Below, one piece after another: positions 43,762 through 51,343 of a DNA stretch of 64,000 bases. The DNA is from BOG-938 sp035524315 (GTDB lineage: Bacteria > Pseudomonadota > Alphaproteobacteria > Caulobacterales > Caulobacteraceae), in assembly GCA_035524315.1 (NCBI GenBank), contig DATKPD010000063.1, positions 1 to 64,000 of the forward strand, read 5' to 3'. Position numbers and translations under genes: made by a program. The notes beneath the pieces are model-generated. The model did no database searches. It worked only from the letters and a program-made list of their open reading frames with translations, and had not been told where the DNA came from. How positions within the stretch are numbered: position 1 is the first letter of the stretch; the number at the start of each line of letters is the position of its first letter.

Positions 43762-43862
43762 AGTCTTTTCCTGACGCTTGCAGGAAATCGGCGCCGCGCC
43801 CTTCCGATCTCCCCGCGCGGTCCTAGGTATAGGGCCCGCGTAGTCGCTTAAGGTCCCGTCGC

Positions 43863-44636
43863 ATGAAGCCCACCGGCAACACCATCCTGATCACCGGCGG
43901 CGGGTCGGGCATCGGCGAGGCGCTGGCGCACCGGCTGCACGACCAGGGCAATACGGTGATCGTGGCCGGACGACGGCTGGAGGCGCTGGAGAAAGCGTGC
44001 GAGGGCCGCGCCGACATGTCGGCCATAGCGCTGGACGTCGATAGCAAACCGCAGATCGAGGACTTCATCGAAGCGGTCCTGGCCAACCACCCCAAGCTCA
44101 ACGTGCTGATCAACAACGCCGGCGTGATGCGGTTCGAGGACCTCGACCACGCCCGCGACCTGACCGACGCTGAGGAGACCATCAGCACCAACCTTCTGGG
44201 GCCGATCCGCCTGATCGACGGCTTCGTCGACCACCTGAAGGCGCAGGCCGACAGTGCGATCATCAACATCACCTCCGGCCTGGCCTTCGTGCCCCTGGTG
44301 GCGGCGCCGACCTACTGCGCGACCAAGGCGGCGATGCATTCCTATACCGTGTCGCTGCGCGAGGCGCTCAAAGGCCAGGTCGAGGTGATCGAACTGGCCC
44401 CGCCGGGGGTGCAGACCGACCTGACGCCCGGCCAGTCGAGCCGCCAGGCCTATATGCCGCTTAAGGATTTCGCCGACGAGGCCATGGCGCGCCTATCCGA
44501 GCAGCCCACGCCGAGCGAGATCGCGGTCCAGCGCGCCCAGGGCCTGCGCACGGCCGAGGCCGAGCACCGGTTCGAGTCCACCTTCCAGGCCCTGAACGAA
44601 TTCGCCCGTCAGGCGCGCGAGGCCCAGAAAGGCTAG
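43863..44636 (+). CDS. short-chain dehydrogenase/reductase, DltE-like
   Basis: 257 residues. Cofactor loop TGGGSGIGEALAHRL, NNAG motif in VLINNAGVMRF, catalytic Ser in INITSGLAFVPL and YxxxK in YCATKAAMHSY, with the PG motif in LAPPGVQTDL. The overall pattern resembles DltE-type oxidoreductases; substrate unknown. Overlaps the convergent xth end by 4 bases. Confidence 0.9.
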   Translation: MKPTGNTILITGGGSGIGEALAHRLHDQGNTVIVAGRRLEALEKACEGRADMSAIALDVDSKPQIEDFIEAVLANHPKLNVLINNAGVMRFEDLDHARDLTDAEETISTNLLGPIRLIDGFVDHLKAQADSAIINITSGLAFVPLVAAPTYCATKAAMHSYTVSLREALKGQVEVIELAPPGVQTDLTPGQSSRQAYMPLKDFADEAMARLSEQPTPSEIAVQRAQGLRTAEAEHRFESTFQALNEFARQAREAQKG

Positions 44637-45439
44637 AGGATCAGATCCGCGCTGACCGGGGCGTGATCGGACGGACGCTCCCAGGCGCGCACGTCGTCGT
44701 GCACGCGGGCTGAGGCCGCGCCCTGGCGCATCGCCGCCTCGCGCAGGCCGGGCGACAGCAACAGGTGGTCCAGGCGTAGACCGCGGTTGGACGCGCGGAA
44801 ATCGGCGGCGCGGTAGCTCCACCACGAAAACAGCTTGTCCGGGCTGGGGATAGCCTCGCGCACGATGTCGATGAAGCCGAGCGAGGCTGTCAGCTTGGCG
44901 AAGGCCTCGATCTCGATTGGGGTGTGGCTGACAACCTTGGACATGTAGCGGTGATTCCACACGTCGTGCTCGCCGGGCGCCACGTTGAGGTCGCCGGCCA
45001 GGATCAGCGGCGCCTTGGGGTCGCGCCGCGCCATTTCCGCGGTGAGTTTTTCATAGAAGTCGAGCTTGTGGTCGAACTTGGCGTTGAGCGCGCGGTCGGG
45101 TTCGTCGCCGCCGGCGGGGATGTAGAAGTTCTGCACCTCCACGCCCGCCACAATCGCGCCGACCACCCGGGCATGGCCCTCGCGGCAGACGTTGAGCGGC
45201 GGCGCGTCCTCGATCGGCAGGCGCGAGGCGATCGCCACCCCGTGCCAGCCCTTCTGGCCGGCGATGCGTATGTGGGGCAGGCCCGCTTGGGCGAATGCGG
45301 CCAGGGGAAACTCGGCCTCGCGGCACTTGATCTCCTGCAGGCACAGCACATCGGGCGCCTGTTCGGCGACGAAGCGCGCGACCTGTTCGGCGCGCAGGCG
45401 GACGGAGTTGACGTTCCAGGTGCAGACTCGAAGACGCAT
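44633..45439 (-). CDS. xth: exodeoxyribonuclease III
   Basis: 268 residues. AP endonuclease and 3'-repair enzyme of the EEP superfamily: RVCTWNVNSVRLRAEQV, metal-binding Glu in VLCLQEIKCREAEFP, NFYIPAGG, APLILAGDLNVAPGEHDV with Asp and Asn, and catalytic His in ERPSDHAPVSADL. The start lies 28 bases below an intrinsic terminator, so its transcription may be attenuated or begin after the terminator. Confidence 0.96.
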   Translation of the reverse strand: MRLRVCTWNVNSVRLRAEQVARFVAEQAPDVLCLQEIKCREAEFPLAAFAQAGLPHIRIAGQKGWHGVAIASRLPIEDAPPLNVCREGHARVVGAIVAGVEVQNFYIPAGGDEPDRALNAKFDHKLDFYEKLTAEMARRDPKAPLILAGDLNVAPGEHDVWNHRYMSKVVSHTPIEIEAFAKLTASLGFIDIVREAIPSPDKLFSWWSYRAADFRASNRGLRLDHLLLSPGLREAAMRQGAASARVHDDVRAWERPSDHAPVSADLIL

Positions 45440-45466
45440 GCGCCCTTAGAGCATGTCGCCGACCAT

Positions 45467-45501
45467 AAAAAAACGCCCGGAAAGCGTACCTTCCGGGCGT
45501 T
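45467..45501 (-). terminator. strong intrinsic terminator upstream of xth
   Basis: On the minus strand, AACGCCCGGAA-GGTACGCT-TTCCGGGCGTT forms an 11-bp perfect stem with an 8-base loop, followed by a run of U (A-run at 45467-45473 on the plus strand). It can end transcripts from the lolA-like gene or from the promoters at 45.59-45.65 kb. Confidence 0.85.
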
Positions 45502-45579
45502 ATAAGTCGTCTCTCATACCGCCGCCGGGAGGGGATAGAGTCCGGCACGGGAGCTGATTTGGGCGACCCGCCCGCATCA
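45467..45579 (-). ncRNA. candidate small RNA (or attenuated xth leader)
   Basis: A promoter-like TTGACT (45610-45615) and TATTTA (45586-45591), spaced by 18 bases on the minus strand, would start an RNA near 45579 that ends at the terminator, about 110 bases long. It contains a GGGCG-GGT-CGCCC hairpin and no ORF with a ribosome site. A second promoter-like pair (TTGACA 45642-45647, ATAATT 45619-45624, 17-base spacer) lies upstream. The promoter area is strikingly AT-rich for this genome. Identity with a known RNA family could not be assigned. Confidence 0.45.
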
Positions 45580-45585
45580 ACGTGT

Positions 45586-45647
45586 TAAATATGACACGCA
45601 CAACGAAAAAGTCAATCGAATTATCGTCATAGCTTGAGTGTTGTCAA
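45586..45647 (-). promoter_or_regulatory. tandem promoter-like elements between lolA and xth
   Basis: Two sigma-70-like promoters read leftwards: TTGACA-N17-ATAATT and TTGACT-N18-TATTTA. The proximal -10 lies inside an inverted repeat CGTGT-N8-ACACG (45581-45598), which could bind a regulator. Confidence 0.5.
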
Positions 45648-45682
45648 AACGACACACAACAAGCTTGGCCCTGAGGGTCGCC

Positions 45683-46297
45683 TCAGCGAATCACGCGCGG
45701 ATCGCGTAGGACGAACAGGTCGGGATCGACCGGTTCGGCGTGCAGGTCGAGCAGGCGCACCTGGGTCTGCCGGTTCTGGGCGTCGATCACGGTCCAGCCG
45801 CGCAGGCTGACCGGCACGGCATTGAAATAAAGGACGATGCGTCCGTCAGCGCGGCCGGTGGCGTCGCGCAGGGTCAGGGCGAAATAGTCCGCGTAGTGAT
45901 CGACCCGCAGAATCTGGACGTCGCGATCCAGCCGCACCTCGTGCGACAGCAGCATCCCAAGCGGCGTGGCGTTGAGCGGGGCCTTGTCGAAGGTCTTCAG
46001 GCGGGAGTCGTAGACCGAGATCGACTTGCCGTCCGCCACGACCAGAAGGCCGAACTGGGGATCGTAGGCGAAGCGCGCCTTGCCCGGCCGCTGCACATAA
46101 AGGTCGCCGGTCGACACCGCCCCGCGCGGGCTGGTCTGCTCGAACCGGCCCTTGGCGGCGTCCAGTCCCTGCAGATAGGCGTTGGCGGCGTCGATCGAGG
46201 CTTGGTCCGCGGCGCTAAGGTTGGCGGGCGTAGAGGCCAGGGCGGCGGGGGCGCAGAGCCCCGCGCCGATCAGGCCGAGCAGCAGGCGGCGGTCCAT
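45683..46297 (-). CDS. lolA: outer-membrane lipoprotein carrier LolA-like protein
   Basis: 204 residues from ATG 46297, with AAAGGAG nine bases upstream. Signal peptide (LLLGLIGAGLCAPAALAS), then the LolA fold: AAKGRFEQTSPRGAVSTGDL, YVQRPGKARFAYDPQFGLLV, GKSISVYDSRLKTFDKAPL and LRGWTVIDAQNRQTQVRL. Carries lipoproteins through the periplasm or acts in a related lipid-handling role. The open frame extends upstream but overlaps the SRPBCC gene. Confidence 0.88.
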   Translation of the reverse strand: MDRRLLLGLIGAGLCAPAALASTPANLSAADQASIDAANAYLQGLDAAKGRFEQTSPRGAVSTGDLYVQRPGKARFAYDPQFGLLVVADGKSISVYDSRLKTFDKAPLNATPLGMLLSHEVRLDRDVQILRVDHYADYFALTLRDATGRADGRIVLYFNAVPVSLRGWTVIDAQNRQTQVRLLDLHAEPVDPDLFVLRDPRVIR

Positions 46298-46311
46298 CCA
46301 GACGATCTCCT

Positions 46312-46830
46312 TTAGCCGGCGCTTTGCGCCGCAAGCTGGCCCAGATAGACCGCAAGCTGGTCGAAAGTTCCGCCGAAGCCCTGGCGCAGGCTGTCGAAGC
46401 CCGCGGCGAAGGTTTGGCGCTCGATCAGCGAGGCGTCGTGCGGCGCGCCGCGCAGCGTCAGCACGGTCGCGCCGGCGTCCGCCTGCTCCAGCGTCAGGAC
46501 ATTGCGCACCTGAAGCGGCCAGGTGGGCGCCATGGGATGACGGGTCAACTCGCCCGCGGCGTTGGAAAATCCGTTGATGAACACGATGCGCTCGAGCGCG
46601 GCGATGTCCTCGTACAGGAACAGGCCCCACATCGGCGGCGCGCCTGGAATGCGCATGCAATAGTGGAAGCGGCCGCCGCGCCGGAAATCGAGGTCGCCCG
46701 ACACCCATTCCCAGCCGGCGGGACCCCACCACCGCGCCAGGTGCTCGGCCTCGGACAGGACCTTGAACACCAGGTCGCGGGGGGCGTCCAGGCGGCGGGA
46801 CAGGGTAAAGGCGATTTCGGCGTCGCTCAT
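46312..46830 (-). CDS. SRPBCC/AHSA1-domain protein 1
   Basis: 172 residues with the START/AHSA1 helix-grip pattern: RDLVFKVLSEAEHLARWWGP, FHYCMRIPGAPPMWG, RIVFINGFSNAAGEL and FDSLRQGFGGTFDQLAVYL. Typical of small ligand-binding proteins placed behind ArsR regulators. Third gene of arsR-SRPBCC-SRPBCC; 44 bases follow the previous gene. Ligand unknown. Confidence 0.85.
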   Translation of the reverse strand: MSDAEIAFTLSRRLDAPRDLVFKVLSEAEHLARWWGPAGWEWVSGDLDFRRGGRFHYCMRIPGAPPMWGLFLYEDIAALERIVFINGFSNAAGELTRHPMAPTWPLQVRNVLTLEQADAGATVLTLRGAPHDASLIERQTFAAGFDSLRQGFGGTFDQLAVYLGQLAAQSAG

Positions 46831-46874
46831 GACATGTCTCTTTATCCGGTTTCTGGGCGCTGGTGCGGCGGGAT

Positions 46875-47345
46875 TTAGACGAACAAGGCGGCCAGACGCT
46901 CCAGGCTTTGCGACCAGCCGGGCTTCATGCCCTGCAGCATGAAGGCCGCTTCGGGCCGCAGGCCTTCGCCGCGAGCGATCAGCCTGAGCTCGGTATGGCC
47001 GTCGACCTCGGACAGGACGATCAGATTGTGCCCGCGCACGGCCGGACCGCCGGCGTCGATGTAGGCCTCGAAGGCGTAGCCCAAGCGCTCAGGCGGGTTG
47101 AGCGCGTCGATCACGGCCGTCATGGGAAAGCGCCCGCCGTCGAAGCCCTGCATCACAATGCGCATCGCGCCGCCGACGCGCAGATCGATCGTGCATTCGG
47201 GCGTGGTGAAGCCGTTCGGCCCCCACCAACGCATCAGGTGCTCGGGATCGGTCAGGGCGCGGAACACCAGCGCGCGGGGCGCGGCAAAGCGGCGCGTAAG
47301 GGTGATCGCGCGCTCCAACTTGGCGGCGTCAGTGGTGGTCGCCAT
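46875..47345 (-). CDS. SRPBCC/AHSA1-domain protein 2
   Basis: 156 residues: TRRFAAPRALVFRALTDPEH, LMRWWGPNGFTTPECTIDLR and AFMLQGMKPGWSQSLERLA are AHSA1-like. Overlaps the arsR-type gene by 17 bases, so translation is coupled. A paralogue of the neighbouring SRPBCC gene; possibly binds a different hydrophobic ligand. Confidence 0.85.
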   Translation of the reverse strand: MATTTDAAKLERAITLTRRFAAPRALVFRALTDPEHLMRWWGPNGFTTPECTIDLRVGGAMRIVMQGFDGGRFPMTAVIDALNPPERLGYAFEAYIDAGGPAVRGHNLIVLSEVDGHTELRLIARGEGLRPEAAFMLQGMKPGWSQSLERLAALFV

Positions 47346-47676
47346 TGGGATTTCCCCTCTGCAGGTCCTGAAGATAGCCGTCGAGCCGGTCGAGGTTCTG
47401 GTCCCAGAACCGCCGATAGGAGTCCATCCAGTCGGCCAGTTCGCGCAGCGGCGCGCCCTCCAGCCGGCACGGCCGCCACTGAGCGCGTCGCCCCTGGCTG
47501 ATCAACCCGGCCTTTTCCAGCACCTTCAGGTGCTTGGACACCGCCGGCAGGCTCATATCGAAGGGCGCCGCCAGATCGCTCACCGTCGCCTCGCCCTGGC
47601 TCAGTCGGGCCAGGATCGCCCGGCGCGTGGGATCGGCCAGGGCGGCGAGGGTGAGGGACAGGGGATCGGGCGTCAC
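47329..47676 (-). CDS. ArsR-family transcriptional regulator
   Basis: 115 residues, winged helix: ALADPTRRAILARLSQGEAT, VSDLAAPFDMSLPAVSKHLK and VLEKAGLISQGRRAQWRPCR. No metal-binding cysteine cluster of ArsR/SmtB type, as in the SRPBCC-linked subgroup. GTG start. It probably represses its own operon through the inverted repeat just upstream. Confidence 0.9.
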   Translation of the reverse strand: MTPDPLSLTLAALADPTRRAILARLSQGEATVSDLAAPFDMSLPAVSKHLKVLEKAGLISQGRRAQWRPCRLEGAPLRELADWMDSYRRFWDQNLDRLDGYLQDLQRGNPNGDHH

Positions 47677-47680
47677 AAAT

Positions 47681-47710
47681 AAACCAATAAGTTAAATAAC
47701 GTGTTGGTTT
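47681..47710. promoter_or_regulatory. inverted repeat, likely operator of the ArsR-type regulator
   Basis: AAACCAA (47681-47687) and TTGGTTT (47704-47710) form 7-bp arms around an AT-rich 16-base centre, directly before the GTG start. Position and symmetry suit autoregulation. Confidence 0.55.
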
Positions 47711-47772
47711 AATATGCGGCGACCTTTTGATCGTCAAGCGCCGTTTTTCGCGGCCTGTGGTATGGCCCCGGC

Positions 47773-48399
47773 ATGAGCGTGATCCGCAGCCTGTTCGCCA
47801 CCCCGATCTATGAGGCCAGCCTGGCCGAGGGGAAGGACTTCGACGCCTTCAACGGCGAGTTGGAAGCCGCGTGCCGCATGCTGGCGGCCGAGGACGCGGC
47901 CGGCCGGGCCTGGTGCAAGCGTCAGGGTTACGGCGGCTACACCTCCTACGCCTCGCTGGGCGATCTGCCCTCGCGCGCGACGGTGTTCGACGATCTGCGC
48001 CGACGGCTGGATCGGCACGTGGGGGCGTTTTCGCGCTCGCTGGCGTTCGATCTGGGCCCGCGCGGGCGGCTGAAGATGGACAGCCTGTGGGTCAATGTGC
48101 TCAAGCCCGGCCACGGGCACAGCGGCCATATCCATCCGCACAGCGTGATCTCGGGCACCGTCTATGTCGCCGTGCCCGACGGCGCGGCGGGCCTGAAGCT
48201 GGAGGACCCGCGGCTGGAGCGGATGATGGCGGCCCCGCCGCGCACGCCCGACGCGCCCGACGTGCTCAAGACCTTTGTCACTCTGACGCCGCAGGCGGGC
48301 ACGGTGTTCCTGTGGGAGAGCTGGCTACGGCACGAGGTGCCGGCCGCGACGGCCAAGACCGAGCGTATCTCGATCAGCTTCAACTACGCCTGGAAATAG
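47773..48399 (+). CDS. 2OG-Fe(II) oxygenase-like protein
   Basis: 208 residues. Resembles the putative 2-oxoglutarate/Fe(II) oxygenase family: LFATPIYEASL at the N-terminus, LWVNVLKPGHGHSGHIHPHS with likely iron-binding His, SGTVYVAVPDGAAGLKLEDP, and GTVFLWESWLRHEVPAA followed by TERISISFNYAW with distal His and Arg. Substrate unknown. One base separates it from the pseudouridine synthase gene. Confidence 0.85.
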   Translation: MSVIRSLFATPIYEASLAEGKDFDAFNGELEAACRMLAAEDAAGRAWCKRQGYGGYTSYASLGDLPSRATVFDDLRRRLDRHVGAFSRSLAFDLGPRGRLKMDSLWVNVLKPGHGHSGHIHPHSVISGTVYVAVPDGAAGLKLEDPRLERMMAAPPRTPDAPDVLKTFVTLTPQAGTVFLWESWLRHEVPAATAKTERISISFNYAWK

Positions 48400-48400
48400 G

Positions 48401-49168
48401 ATGCCGCAGTTCGAGCGCCGCTACGACGAAGCCGAGCCCCAGCGGGTCAACCGCTGGCTGGCCCAATCGGGCGTGTGCTCGCGGCGCGAGGCCGAGACCC
48501 TGATCGCCGAGGGCAAGGTGCGCATCGACGGCGAGGTGGTGACCGACGCGGGCCGCAAGATTCTGCCGGGCCAGGTGCTGACCCTGGAAGGCGGCGAGGA
48601 CGCCCGAACCCGGTTCACCGCGGTGATCAACAAGCCGGTGGGCATCGTTTCCGCCCAGCCCGATCCCGGCCAGATCCCGGCCGTGCGCCTGATCACGCGC
48701 AAGACCCAGTGGGGCGCGCTGGCGCCATTTCCGGCCCTGGACGGCGGCCTGGCGCCGTTGGGCCGGCTGGACATGGACTCGCGCGGCCTACTGCTGCTGT
48801 CGCAGGACGGGGTGCTGGCCAAGGCAGTGATTGGCCCTGACTCGAGACTCGACAAGCAGTACCGGGTGCGGGTCGAGGGCGAAATCACCGAGCCGCGCCT
48901 GGAGTTGCTGCGCCACGGCCTGGAGCTGGACGGGCGACAGCTCAAGCCCGCGCAGGTTCGCCGCATGGCGGGCCAGACGCTCGATATCGTGTTGACCGAG
49001 GGGCGCAACCGCCAGATCCGGCGCATGTGCGAACTGGTCGATCTGCGCGTGATCGATCTACAGCGGGTGCGGATCGGGCCCCTGGCGCTGGAGAGCCTGC
49101 CCGAGGGCCGCTGGCGCATCCTGGCGGATCACGAACGGGCGGCGCTGATCAAGGCGAGTATGGGCTAA
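48401..49168 (+). CDS. rluF: 23S rRNA pseudouridine synthase, RluF-like
   Basis: 255 residues. S4 RNA-binding domain (RVNRWLAQSGVCSRREAETL), INKPVGIVSAQPDPG, catalytic aspartate in GRLDMDSRGLLLLSQDG, and the C-terminal EGRNRQIRRMCELVDLRV. RluF/RluB/RsuA-group enzyme; the NKPVGIVS form favours RluF. Transcribed with the oxygenase gene. Confidence 0.88.
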   Translation: MPQFERRYDEAEPQRVNRWLAQSGVCSRREAETLIAEGKVRIDGEVVTDAGRKILPGQVLTLEGGEDARTRFTAVINKPVGIVSAQPDPGQIPAVRLITRKTQWGALAPFPALDGGLAPLGRLDMDSRGLLLLSQDGVLAKAVIGPDSRLDKQYRVRVEGEITEPRLELLRHGLELDGRQLKPAQVRRMAGQTLDIVLTEGRNRQIRRMCELVDLRVIDLQRVRIGPLALESLPEGRWRILADHERAALIKASMG

Positions 49169-49193
49169 CGGGCTGGGCCCCCGGGCTGGGTGC

Positions 49194-50453
49194 TCAGTCT
49201 TTGGACCAGGACTCGCCCGCCCCGGCGGCGTCGTAAACGCACACGCTGTCCTCGAAGTCGGAGAACAGCTCGACCGCCTCGTGCACCGTGGCGCGCAGGG
49301 GCGCGCCGACCGGGAAGCGGTAGCGCCAGAAACTGCTGACGTGGGCGATGCCGCCGGTCTTCTCGCCCAGGCGAACGAACATCGAAGGCGCGCGCAGCAG
49401 AAAGTCGCGAAAGGCCGAAGGCTGGCCGTGCTGGGTCAGGTCGTCGAAGGCGTCGTCGTAGAAGCGCAGGATGGTGGCCAAGCTGCGCTGGTGCTCCTGC
49501 ACTGACCGCTTGATGCGCTCGCGGGCGGCCACCACGCTGCGCTCGGCCTCCCGGTCACGCTGACCGGTCAAGGCCAGGCGATCGATCTCGTCCATCACTA
49601 TGGCCAGGTCGTCGCAGATCGAGGCCAGGGCCCATTTGTAATAGAGGAAGCCTTTCCAGCAGAAGATGCCCTCCTGGAAGGAGTCCTGATCCAGCGCCAG
49701 AGTCGCACGCAGGGGCTCGAGCCGGTCATCGACCTCAGAAGAGAGCAGGGCATCGACCAGGCGGGCCGTTCCGCGGGCCTCGTGGTACTGGCCGTTGTTT
49801 ATGGCCATGCGGATAAGCTTCTGAATCTGCGCGGAGACGAACTCGTACATTCGCGCGGCGTCCGCCTCGGACAGGGCGAAGTAGCAAGGCGCAATGTGGA
49901 ATCCGCCCAGCCTCAGGGCCTCGCGCACCAGGAACGGGTCGAGCGAGGGCAGTTGGTCGAGGACCTCGAGCACCCCACGGTTGTGGTTGAAAGCCTGGAC
50001 GTCGGCCGAGATGTTGCCCACGAAGTCGGCCCAGCCGCGCGCGCCGACAAACATCGATTGAGCGCCCAGGCTCAGGTCGTAGCGGGAAAAGGGCAGGATG
50101 ATCTTCGTGGCGACCTGACGGGCGTCGTCGAACAGGTCCTGCTCGTCAGACCGAAGTCGGTGCTTCACGATGATCGAATCGTTCAGGGTCGGGCTGACGA
50201 ACATCGGCCAGTCGGCGTATTCCGCCAGGTGGGCATAACTGTTCCGGATCTGGATCAGGTTGAGCACCCGCGACGTCGAGGCGGTTGACGCCAGCGAGGC
50301 CAAACTGCGGTAGGTGCGGTCGCCGCCGCGCCGCCGCTGGGCGGGACGCTGGGCGGCCAGACGGCTGCCGCGCAGCTCGCGCAGCCGCACCGGCGCCGTC
50401 GGCACGCCGCTCCCTGAGCTCAGGGTGACCAAGTTGTTAAGATCATCAGCCAT
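49194..50453 (-). CDS. 419-residue protein of unknown family
   Basis: A well-formed soluble protein: an Arg-rich, probably flexible first 45 residues (LAAQRPAQRRRGGDRTYR), then mostly helical sequence with VLNLIQIRNSYAHLAEY, DWPMFVSPTLNDSIIVKHRL, GGFHIAPCYFALSEADAARM and WKGFLYYKWALASICDDLA. No transmembrane helix, signal peptide or known catalytic motif seen. Stand-alone gene convergent with the rluF-like gene. Good codon use supports expression. Function not guessed. Confidence 0.65.
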   Translation of the reverse strand: MADDLNNLVTLSSGSGVPTAPVRLRELRGSRLAAQRPAQRRRGGDRTYRSLASLASTASTSRVLNLIQIRNSYAHLAEYADWPMFVSPTLNDSIIVKHRLRSDEQDLFDDARQVATKIILPFSRYDLSLGAQSMFVGARGWADFVGNISADVQAFNHNRGVLEVLDQLPSLDPFLVREALRLGGFHIAPCYFALSEADAARMYEFVSAQIQKLIRMAINNGQYHEARGTARLVDALLSSEVDDRLEPLRATLALDQDSFQEGIFCWKGFLYYKWALASICDDLAIVMDEIDRLALTGQRDREAERSVVAARERIKRSVQEHQRSLATILRFYDDAFDDLTQHGQPSAFRDFLLRAPSMFVRLGEKTGGIAHVSSFWRYRFPVGAPLRATVHEAVELFSDFEDSVCVYDAAGAGESWSKD

Positions 50454-50869
50454 CTGGCTAACAATAAAGACCAGGAGAGGTTAAATCTATCCTACCCAAT
50501 GCCGCCAATTGGGCAAACTATACCACGTTGGGTCTGCTTTTTGCGCCAAATAGCGCGCTTGCCGGCGTTCGATATTAAGCTCTATTTACCACGCGCGTTA
50601 TCTCAACGCGCCCTCGAGGCGTCGGCGGGCCGAACCAAGCGGATCGGGAAACTGGGGAGACCCCGGGGCGTTGTCTCAGACATCGGGACAACCTTTGAAG
50701 GAGCCGACCGCGCCGCCTATGACGCCCAATATAGCCCCGGCGCCTTCATGGCGTACTAGGGCCGTCATCCTTTGAAGTACGACGACATCTACGGCCCGGG
50801 CGCCTGGGCGCGCGACTTCGGTCCGCGCTGAACAGGCCGTCGCTGTTGGCCCACGACCAGGAGCGCACA
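50454..50869. other. intergenic region with inverted repeats and short open frames
   Basis: 416 bases. AT-rich promoter-like part at 50454-50620 with inverted repeats CCCAAT-N7-ATTGGG (50495-50513) and GCGCGTT-ATCTC-AACGCGC (50592-50610). From 50690 a frame reads YDAQYSPGAFMAY, stop, then in the same frame YDDIYGPGAWARDFGPR, stop: two similar peptide motifs. No convincing full gene is seen. Confidence 0.4.
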
Positions 50870-51025
50870 ATGACCGAAGAGCCGCCAATCGCCCCCGATC
50901 CCGTTTCCATACCGGGGCAGGACCCCATCGGCCCGGCGCCGGGCTCGGATCCGCCCGATCCGGCCGCGCCGCCCGAACTGGAGCCCGGCCCCCCGCCCAT
51001 GGAGATGCCGGACGTGAAGGGGTAG
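50870..51025 (+). CDS. short proline-rich acidic protein
   Basis: 51 residues, starting MTEEPPIAPDPVSIPGQD and ending PPPMEMPDVKG, with about one third proline and no hydrophobic core, so intrinsically disordered. CAGGAG lies seven bases before the ATG. The low-complexity sequence makes coding status less certain; no homologous family recalled. Confidence 0.45.
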   Translation: MTEEPPIAPDPVSIPGQDPIGPAPGSDPPDPAAPPELEPGPPPMEMPDVKG

Positions 51026-51069
51026 GGGTCCGTCCCGCCGACCACGCCGCCGAACTGCATTCAGGGAAA

Positions 51070-51145
51070 TGGTGCCGCCTGCGTGACTCGAACACGCGAC
51101 CCCCGCATTACGAATGCGGTGCTCTACCGGCTGAGCTAAGGCGGC
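51070..51145 (-). tRNA. tRNA-Thr (anticodon CGT)
   Basis: The minus strand folds as a full cloverleaf: acceptor stem GCCGCCT/AGGCGGC, D arm TAGCTCAGCCGGTAGAGCA, anticodon stem CCGCA/TGCGG with loop TTCGTAA, T arm CGCGTGTTCGAGTCACGC, discriminator A and encoded CCA. Anticodon CGT reads ACG (threonine). It lies downstream of hemC-hemD, same strand. Confidence 0.97.
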
Positions 51146-51208
51146 CCCGGACGCGCCGGAGCGCGAGGGCGCCTGTTTAACCGAGCGCGCGCCCGGCGCC
51201 AAGGTTGG

Positions 51209-51343
51209 CTATCGCAGGTGTGGCCCAAGCCAGGCGACAGCGGCGCCGGCGGCCACGCACAGGGCGCAGAAGGCCAGCGACAGCCAGAAGGCCAGAGGGA
51301 AGCCCTTCTGCAGGGTCGGCGGCGGGTCGTCGTCGTCGCTCAT
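51209..51343 (-). CDS. 44-residue single-pass membrane protein
   Basis: Starts MSDDDDPPPTLQKGFPLAF and continues into one hydrophobic helix (WLSLAFCALCVAAGAAVAWL) before PHLR. ATG overlaps the hemD stop as ATGA, the same coupling seen elsewhere in this genome, which strongly supports translation. Acidic N-terminus, membrane C-terminus. Function unknown; last member of the hemC-hemD unit. Confidence 0.65.
   Translation of the reverse strand: MSDDDDPPPTLQKGFPLAFWLSLAFCALCVAAGAAVAWLGPHLR

Noticed and set aside
50499..50759. 86-codon frame as a complete gene
   Set aside because: Its first half runs through AT-rich promoter-like DNA and two inverted repeats; only the last ~25 codons look coding-like.
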